From assembly GCA_964023205.1 (NCBI GenBank), contig OZ026851.1, positions 13,681,637 through 13,745,636 of the forward strand: a stretch of 64,000 nt of DNA, written 5' to 3'. Made by a program: the position numbers and the translations under genes. Positions 56,320 through 64,000 of this stretch are shown here, one piece after another. Under the pieces are notes generated by a model, which made no database searches, had not been told where the DNA came from, and saw only the letters and a program-made list of their open reading frames with translations. How positions within the stretch are numbered: the first letter of the stretch is position 1; each line of letters starts with the position of its first letter. The stretch is from Lutraria lutraria. Taxonomy: Eukaryota; Mollusca; Bivalvia; Venerida; Mactridae.

Positions 56320-58060
56320 TCCACTGTATCCGATTCTTGGTTAAATCCGACCTCACTACAACTGTGTTGAACTATTACAAAACAAGGCATATACAATCCT
56401 TACAATACAAGCATTATCTTTAAGCTGAAGACGACTAGATGAGATTAATAACAACAGTTAAGGAAGAAACAAACATATCAAGCTGAATATAGTCTGGGGC
56501 AGATACTGATATCAACTATAAAGCATTTGTATAGAACTTTGCTTACGTCGTTACATATTTTGTACGATACGCACTTCGCAATAGTATCTATAATTGTAAA
56601 ACTCTATGAAAATCATTATGACTCACTACACTGAATATCAAAGAGAAAATATACACAAGAATATCTATGTAATTTACGTTCTCACTTCAATGAGTTAGCC
56701 AAGGGAGACAAGTCGATTAGATAGTCTTGAATCTTATTTGAGTTACCTCCCTTTGACAATTTAAAAATTCGATTCATGGCAGCGGGTAAAAATTACCTGA
56801 AACTGGAAATAAATACAGGATTGTGTGGATTAGTTGATGTTATTTTTCTTTTGACAGGCATGACCATCTCATAGGACTCCAAGCGCATTATTTTCATTTT
56901 GAAAAAGGAAGATAATTTCATAGATTTGACGTTTAATATCTACCGTGTACATTAAGATTCTGGATATGTTTAGAAGCATAAGCAATCATTTTTTCTTTTG
57001 AATTCATAGTTTTGTTACGCTGATTAAATAAAATATGAACAGTTAACGAAAGATACAATCCTCATTGAACTAACCGCTCGACACAGTTGTCTATTTATTG
57101 AGACATTCGACTCATTTTGTCTTTTTTTACTTAACTGTCAAAGCTGAGTAATTACACGATCATTGAATGCGATTTTTTAATCTGTCTATTTTGATAGAAC
57201 TTAATGAAGCGTATTCTGACCCCGTGCAACACTTGCCGTATTTCTGTGTAGCCGCAAAATCTATACTTCATGTACAATAATGTCGACTATCTATCCAGTC
57301 GTCATAACATAATTTACCGTTATAGTTACAGAACTCTGAGATTGTATACACAAAATATCAAAAATTGTCATCTCAATTTTTAGGTCAGCTATGTTATTGT
57401 ATACATGGACGATCCCATTTGTACATGTTTAGGTAACAAGAATACTATTGTAATTTCTATGAATCTTTATAATCACTGTCCTCTGTGGCGCAATTGGTAA
57501 ATCATAAAGACAGTGAATCTTGAGGACTGCGTTTAATGTTGGACATCATTTTTTATTTTCAACTTTTTATTATTTTACAATAAAAGTTAACTTTATATAT
57601 ATCTCTAAGAAAATAATGTTTAATAGGTTTTTTATATTTAAATTGTTCCGTTATATTAACAAAAATATAACAACATCACGTGGGTAATTAGGATTTATAT
57701 AATTATGCTAATTGTTCAGTAATGATAATAAGTAGAAACCGGTTTAGGTGTTTAGTATGTTTTATATAGTATTGGAAATTACATTTGAATACGCGATTTC
57801 GTGCAATAAAATGTATACAAGAAATAAAGAAAGATGAATACATCAGAGATAAAATGCATTTCTTCTTTCCTTTCTCTCTTTTGAATAAAAAGGGTGCTAT
57901 TCAGGGTGTATACATTCAAAAACAAAAATATTTCAATAAATAAATCATAAAAAATAAATGTATATAGATATCTAATAATTTAAAAAGAAAGTGCCATTGA
58001 CTGAGTTTGAACCACTCACATCTGCTTCATTGTGTAAAACTGTTATGTACTATGTACAAT
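56320..58060. other. No supportable gene; tRNA-like remnant near 57480
   Basis: TCCTCTGTGGCGCAATTGGT at 57479-57498 resembles a tRNA 5' half, but the rest does not fold as a tRNA and no B box is intact. The remainder is AT-rich with no feature seen. Confidence 0.35.
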
Positions 58061-58067
58061 GTACGTG

Positions 58068-58177
58068 CCACAGGTGCCTGACGTATCTGGTCTGACACGC
58101 CCCCAATATACACATAATAAATATGTATTATGTGTATATTGGGGGCGTGTCAGACCAGATACGCCAGGCACCTGTGG
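58068..58177. repeat. Near-perfect 110-bp palindrome with 52-bp arms
   Basis: The arms start CCACAGGTGCCTGACGTATC and end GCCAGGCACCTGTGG. They differ at one base, with a 6-bp loop. The arms include GGTCTGACACGCCCCCAATA. Confidence 0.9.
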
Positions 58178-58602
58178 TACCAATACACCATGACTCTGTG
58201 TCACAAGAATGACACTTTACTACGGATTTAAAATGATTTTGGCAATCAATTTACAGTGATTACATTTACAATGGTATCGTCCAGCATTCGACCTTGTCTA
58301 TAAGATGTTTTTGTTCATACAGTGTATATTTATTGTGAGTATAGCAAGTATTTACATATATGGTAATCTTTATAATGTTTCTAGGTTTCTTTAATAGGAA
58401 ATAATTTACAGTGAGATTTTCGAAAAAAAAACCTGAATCGTTATTGTGTTATACTGGTAATCACTGTAAATTTGTATTGTTTAAGGTATATGTGAATTAG
58501 CCTTGCTATTTTTTCAACGATTAAAGGAAAATGAAAACACAGCCCCTTTTTCTAGCTCAGCGCTTTTAGAGAACCTTAACTCAGTAAAATGTCTCATTAA
58601 TC

Positions 58603-58668
58603 TAAACTGGTTCCCGTTGACTTGTGTGTACCAAGCGTGCACTGCAACATGGAACGGGAACCAGTTTA
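58603..58668. mobile_element. Miniature palindromic element (TAAACTGGTTCCCGTT family), copy 2
   Basis: It is 66 bp with perfect 16-bp inverted ends, flanked by exact 9-bp duplications TCATTAATC (58594-58602 and 58669-58677). Confidence 0.8.
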
Positions 58669-59422
58669 TCATTAATCTTGGTTTGAGTTACTCCCCTTTA
58701 ATTTGTCTTTGAATTTTCAGTTACGTAAGACTCGGTTGTTTGTTGTTTTTACCGTAAATTTTTCAAATCTGAAAATAAACATAATTCTCTTATATCAAGA
58801 CTTGAAGCCTTGAATTAATACTCGCGTGAATGGCATGACAGACTCTGGTACTGGCCCATCCTTTATAAAATTGATTTCGAACGTGCGTCATGTTTAAAGA
58901 AATTCAATCCATTTTTAGAGAATCCAAGTTTATCCCATAATACGTGACATGATTCTGGCCATCAATACCTATAAATAACTAATTGTTAAACTTATTTAAA
59001 GCAACATGTCTGCAAATTACGCCATTATTCACTAAATCAGAAAATTTCTGTAAATATGTATTTGTAGTGTTTTTAGATTTTACTGCTATAATAATTATAC
59101 TGATAACCAATTACACCGCCCTCAGGCGACTATCACTGAATGTTTGTCAAGAAAAAATTCTGTGAATGCTTGCGACAGCATTACATTTTGTCTTATTCGA
59201 ACCGACAATTATATTGTCATATTTAACAGTACAAAACTGATAGATAATTGTTCATCAGCCGTGTATAAGTTGTTGTCATAATATGGATGAAAAGTAAATA
59301 ATAAAACTATTGATGTTTAATTTGATTAACATGACACATTTTAGGTATATTGTCCACCATTACTTCATGTATATATACATAAACATAATGTCAACAAATG
59401 TATTTATGTCTATTCACTTTTT

Positions 59423-59633
59423 ATACACCCGTTTGAAAAGCGGGTCGTATTATGGGAATACCCACGGCGGGCGGGCGGCGTCCACAACGGTGTCCGCTCT
59501 CTTATTCAAATATTTTATTCGGATCCTCACCAAACTTAATGGAAATATTTATGGCCATGAGATCTCGGTCAAGTTCGACATCCATCCCAATCGGCCCAGG
59601 CACTTTTGAGTTATGCCCCTTGACGGGCGTATT
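59423..59633 (+). mobile_element. ATACACCCGT-ended repeat, copy 2
   Basis: Ends ATACACCCGTTTGAAAAGC and GACGGGCGTAT. The interior (TATTATGGGAATACCCAC, GGCGGGCGGGCGG, CGGATCCTCACC, TTTGAGTTATGCCCCTTGA) matches the inverted copy at 12.5-12.8 kb. Frames here are not genes. Confidence 0.7.
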
Positions 59634-60320
59634 TTCTGACCTGGCGCACTTGTTAACAAACGTGAATAGTGTATAAAAACGATTAGAATTTTTCTGTAAC
59701 ATAATTATATTCTAAATACGAATAAAGCAATATTTATTACGTGAGGCCTTTTTTGCAAATTTTGGGTTATATACGCATATCTAAATCTGTACAGAATTTA
59801 TCGATTTTGATAAAATTTACATTGCGTGGAAAGCGTGATTTCTGCTTGTTTTCAAAGATGATCGTTTTTCCCGTGCAAAGCATGAATGTAAATATCCGTG
59901 ACATATTATAAAAGGCAGAGTTTTGTACAATGGTTATAAAAGTGAGTAACCATTGTCTGCGGAATTTAGAGGCGAAGAGGCGTCAAGACTTAGTGTTACA
60001 TTTTGAGAAATATGGCGAAAGAAGAGCTCAGGGTCTAATATCAAGGTTTAGAAGGCTGCTGTGTACAGGTCCACGGAGGGTAACATGAAATAAGTCATCT
60101 TTTAAGGTTAGCTTACTTTTTATATCGCGCACCTGTTATTAGGACTTTTACAATATTCCTTGTATAATAATGTTATCATCTTTTGTAACTGAACTTTAAA
60201 TAGGTAAAATATAAAGCGGTGCATCTCAAATACAATTTGTACACTACGGTAGCGCTACGCACTGACAAACGTAGTGACGTCACGCTATGTATAGAACGTC
60301 TCAAATATCAGCAACATCGC

Positions 60321-60391
60321 TAAACTGGTTCCCGTTCCAAGTTGCTGTGCACCAAATTCTTTGTACACATAAGTCAACGGGAACCAGTTTA
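60321..60391. mobile_element. Miniature palindromic element (TAAACTGGTTCCCGTT family), copy 3
   Basis: It is 71 bp with perfect 16-bp ends. Flanking 9-mers CAACATCGC and CAACACCGC differ at one base. Confidence 0.75.
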
Positions 60392-60827
60392 CAACACCGC
60401 TCGTATATATTAAAACAGACCCGTGCGAAGCAATTTTAGATTGGAGGGGGTGGGGTGGTAAATTTTAGAATTTGTAAATGAAAGGGAGGGTGGATCAGAT
60501 ATAGCTAAAATCATTGACTCCTAGCCTTGTTACATGTATGTAACTATTCAGTATGATGTAACTTGTAGGTTAGGATTTTAAGCATTAAACGGTAACTTAT
60601 TTTTCCATCTTGACTAAGACCATAGGCACTCGATTCCGAGATTTTATACGTTTATAGACGTTACTTTTCAATTTCACTCATCAAACAACGCAAATCTGTC
60701 GAAAGAAAAAAGTCCGGAATTTTCTCTAAACTGAATTCGTCAGCTGGTCCTGATTTTATGTCCCTTTTTCGATGGGACAATTCAACACGGATGTAATATC
60801 ATTAGTCAAATTTCTCTCGGATAGTGT

Positions 60828-60900
60828 AAGCCCGAATTCACAACCTATTGATCAGTAGACCACGGAATACTCTAACCACTAAGCTAACCGCGGGCGGGCA
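60828..60900 (-). repeat. tRNA-like SINE fragment
   Basis: The minus strand reads GGTTAGCTTAGTGGTTAGAG (A-box region) and GTGAATTCGGGC (weak B box). Confidence 0.35.
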
Positions 60901-61136
60901 CCTCCTCCGAACATTATTGTAATTTCGAATAAGTCCGGATTAGAAGGGTAGACACAAACAAAAAACATTTAGATTATTTACGATTAAATATCATACTTTC
61001 ATCAAGCAACAAAAATTCTAACCGAAGGCGCAAAAATAGTGTTTTATTGCGATAAACACTGTATCCCTTTATCGACGTCACTTAATCAGCGAGAACCATC
61101 GCATTGTTTTGATACCATTTTGACAATAATTCGTTA

Positions 61137-61628
61137 TTAAAGGGGCATTCCAAGGAACTGCTGTGTCCTGCTTTTCGTAAACCAAAAAATGCGTTTGTCA
61201 CTTGTTAAACCAATTATTACCGAAAAGTCAAAGAAGAATGTGCATTCAAAAATTACACCATAACGCGCGTTTCGGTATTTGTATGTCGGTTTGAATATAT
61301 TGATGACAACGATATATCCGATTCAGGTGAAAGTGTAACTGAGCATGTTCGCTGCCTTTCAAGTGAACATAACATGAGCAATACTTACCATTTCAGTTTG
61401 TTGACATTTTTCTGCGATGTTTTCGGTTTTGACAGATCCCGAAAGGGTTGAGTTGTGAAAATGACGAATAATTTCTGAGGCCGAAATCGGCAGGTTTGGT
61501 ATTTTGAATAAACTAGCGGGATATTTCGTAAATATTTTACAGGGCTGTCATTAATTGATTTAGGCATTAAAATTATACCAATTTGATTGTTATTCGAGAC
61601 GCTTCAGTTCCAGGGCATGCCCCTTTAA
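61137..61628. mobile_element. TTAA-flanked MITE, TTAAAGGGGCATTCC member
   Basis: It is 492 bp with ends TTAAAGGGGCATTCCAAGG and CCAGGGCATGCCCCTTTAA. The interior is unlike the 17.7- and 27.1-kb copies, so it is a sister family sharing termini. The minus-strand frame inside is not a gene. Confidence 0.72.
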
Positions 61629-62029
61629 GTCTCTTACTAGACATCAAATCTGGGCGTATAGTTTCAATTATCGAACCGTAAACGATTAATGAGTTTAATT
61701 ATCTATCAAAATTAAGCTAATCATAATAAAATGTGTACAATAAAAATTTTTGTTTGTTTCAGCGACATTTGAAATTTCAGATTTATTAATACGTCAATTC
61801 GCACGTTTGATAATCCCATAAATTTAACGAAATAACGTCAAGTCGAAAATAAGTCTTTTGCGGTTTGATGTTTATCGAAAAATACGGTTTTTCACAAAGG
61901 AAGTTCCTGGACATATAAATGATTAATGCTGTTTATGATGCACGAAGATTACGTGCTTCATGCTGAATACTGATGTCACTTATTAAAAAACACTAACAAT
62001 GATGCAGATCCGTGACCATGGAGATCCGT

Positions 62030-62100
62030 GGCCATGGTCCCGCGGTTAGTGCGCTGGATTAGTAGCTTGTCAATCCGGGTTCGATTCCCGGTCGCGACAA
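62030..62100 (+). repeat. tRNA-like sequence or SINE head
   Basis: GGTCCCGCGGTTAGTGCGC, then a T arm CCGGGTTCGATTCCCGG that pairs perfectly, then GTCGCGACA. The acceptor pairs with one mismatch. The anticodon arm GGATT..AATCC has a 10-nt loop, so a normal tRNA is unlikely. Confidence 0.4.
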
Positions 62101-62109
62101 ATCATTCCC

Positions 62110-63900
62110 TGTCATGAAAATATGACAATAATGACGATTTTCTTCGACATATTGAAAAGTTGCTTTGATTTAATGTACGGGCCCTATGATAATGCCATCA
62201 GGTATATCAACCATCCGGCTGTTGTATCGGTTATGAAACCATAAAATTTTATAAGGAATGTTCAGATATGAATGGCTGTCTTGGAACAAGCCAATGCCAT
62301 AAGAGTTCCTATCAGTACTTATACGGTTCTTTTCTTTATTCCACAAGCATCATGGAATCCTCCCTCGGTGTATGTACTATCGATGAGGCCGACAGATGAA
62401 CTTTGATCTATTATTCGCCTTCTTCAGATTTGAAACCGCGTGTAACAGCCATTGGTTAAAATCCTGGACGCCCCCACTGTTTGTGATACATTTTTTTATA
62501 CGTACAATAAAGTGTGCTTTATAATTAATTAATGACGAAATTGTTGCGAACAAATATTTTATTGAAAGTCGACATAATTTATTTGCTTAATTAGAAATGT
62601 ATTATTCTTATTACGAACAGTTGACATCAATTAAAATTACGCGTGACAAGAAATATGTAAATTGAGTTTGCAACTAAATAGGTTATATTATCACGTGACT
62701 GGAGATGACTAATTTATCTACCAATCGAAAGTGTTGTTACATAATTGTATCGTCGGGTCAGCCAGTGAAAGCTTGATGCTAAAATTAAAACTCAGATTCT
62801 CCTACATGCTGGGGACCCTTAAACTATGCAGTACAACTATTCATCAAACCAAGGACAACTAGCTAAACAAAAAATACCTGGAAAACGTATAGAAAAAGAC
62901 ATTTGACTGATTAAATTACATATACGATGTATATGCTGTCATCGGAGCATAAGCGTATAAAGCATTGCTGTTCTTGTGCAGAAAATATTTAAAATTAAAT
63001 TGTAGCCCCATTCGAAGCCTCATTTAAACGTCTGACTCACTCATTCATAATTTTCATGCATACACTTATATATTAATTAATGTCATGTTAAACCTATTAC
63101 CGGGCATGTCAATGCTAATTGCTTAAAATAAAACCTAACTGACAAGCTGAGTGCGCCGAGCAGCCAATCAGCGCACCGCGTGCCTTATTGCCATGTCATT
63201 GAACGCGAGCGCGTCTTGGTGATGAAGAACGCACGTGACTCAGAAAAAAATTATCATATCTGGAACTTATATAACTTAATTATAATCATTAGCGTTCAAA
63301 ACAACTGATAAATTTGTATAATGCATGTTGATGTTTGCTATATTGACGTCATTAACGATGATTGTTCAACGCTCTGAATTTTAATGAATGAAAACTATAT
63401 ATAAATACGGTTCACTGTTAAAACTACATCCAAAAAAAATGTTGCGTTTATATGAAGCATTTGGTAACTCCACAAATATTAAAGGATTAAATACTTGCTT
63501 CTTACGTAAACAACATGATGTAACTGCGTCATTACGTGTAATTAACGTATGGATTGAAGATTTAATCAATTTGCGGTTTTGTTTAGATTAATTAAGTTGT
63601 ACTATAAGATTTTTGAAATAGTTGACTTGAATGCGGAATATCTAAATTACCAGGTTCGTTATAGCTATTAACGAAGATGCATCTCATTTCCTCATCAGAT
63701 ATCTTGTAATTATATGCAAAATTTGCAAATCAATCCGACATGCTTGCGAATCTTTTCTCAGATTTTTCTTGCATGTTGAAATGTGTTTTTTAGAGGACTC
63801 GCTGATTAGGGAATTCTTTGTATTCAAACTTCGTGCTAACACCGGGCACGAAAAAGAAAGAGGAAAGCTGTTCGAAATAAGCGTAGGGATATAAATCCCT
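62110..63900. other. No supportable gene
   Basis: One ATG-started 67-codon frame (63388-63591) has a plausible amino-acid mix but no domain, splice or promoter support. Otherwise AT-rich and featureless. Confidence 0.35.
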
Positions 63901-63904
63901 GTAC

Positions 63905-63953
63905 CCCCCCCCCCATCCCTCCTCTCTCTCTCCCACCTCTCTCTCTCTCTCTC

Positions 63954-63987
<34 letters not shown>

Positions 63988-64000
63988 TCTCTCTCTCTCT
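63905..64000 (+). repeat. (CT)n microsatellite running off the window
   Basis: CTCTCT runs with CACC interruptions continue to the end of the window. The minus-strand Arg-Glu repeat frame is an artefact. Confidence 0.97.

Noticed and set aside
62030..62100. Functional tRNA
   Set aside because: The T arm is good, but the anticodon arm has a 10-nt loop and no standard anticodon position.
63388..63591. 67-codon ATG-started frame
   Set aside because: Plausible amino-acid mix, but no domain, no promoter and an equally long frame on the opposite strand.
63684..63986. 100-codon minus-strand frame rich in Arg-Glu
   Set aside because: Translation of a (CT)n microsatellite.

Overview
This is nuclear genomic DNA from a metazoan, most likely a bivalve mollusc. 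It is AT-rich and intron-rich, has GT-AG splice sites, and is packed with short inverted-repeat elements and tRNA-derived SINEs. Several dispersed repeats are of types I recognise from bivalve genomes: a 'GCTCACC...GGTGAGC' element with internal repeats, a 'TGCCCCCG' element, an 'ATACACCCGT' element, and a tRNA-headed SINE ending near 'TTTACGCC'. The species cannot be fixed from this window. One 200-N scaffold gap lies at 13280-13479.

Two genes can be assembled exon by exon with matching intron phases. (1) On the minus strand, 5215 to 1630, four exons encode a predicted 249-residue type I single-pass membrane protein. It has a signal peptide, a hydrophilic Arg-rich ectodomain, one Cys-rich transmembrane helix and a charged tail. 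I do not recognise its family. A CRE palindrome and a possible uORF overlapping the start codon lie just upstream. (2) On the plus strand, 46602 to 53946, six coding exons encode a 363-residue nuclear receptor of subfamily NR1 (NR1D/E-like, possibly a molluscan lineage-specific NR1 group). It has a very short A/B region, a complete two-finger DNA-binding domain and a ligand-binding domain, but no visible AF-2 helix 12. A 5' UTR intron precedes the start codon, and AATAAA signals follow the stop.

Three other places look exonic but are not proven: a spliced-looking 55-codon ORF at 15821-15988, and isolated exon-like segments at 28477-28547 and 56249-56314. A stop-bounded stretch at 40823-41047 is weaker still.

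The rest is intergenic or intronic and is shaped by mobile DNA. I see two TTAA-flanked MITE families (TTAAAGCCCCATTAG and TTAAAGGGGCAT), two TA-flanked mariner-like MITEs (TACAGTACAACCTC and TACAGTCAA), and a ~190-bp family with GGAAACTGAAC ends. There is also a ~66-71-bp palindromic element with 9-bp target duplications and a 30-40-bp palindrome with 7-8-bp target duplications. Several minisatellites (periods about 30, 32, 37, 48, 50 and 73 bp), large hairpins and an A-rich block at 30.8-32.6 kb complete the picture. Most long open frames outside the two genes fall in these repeats.
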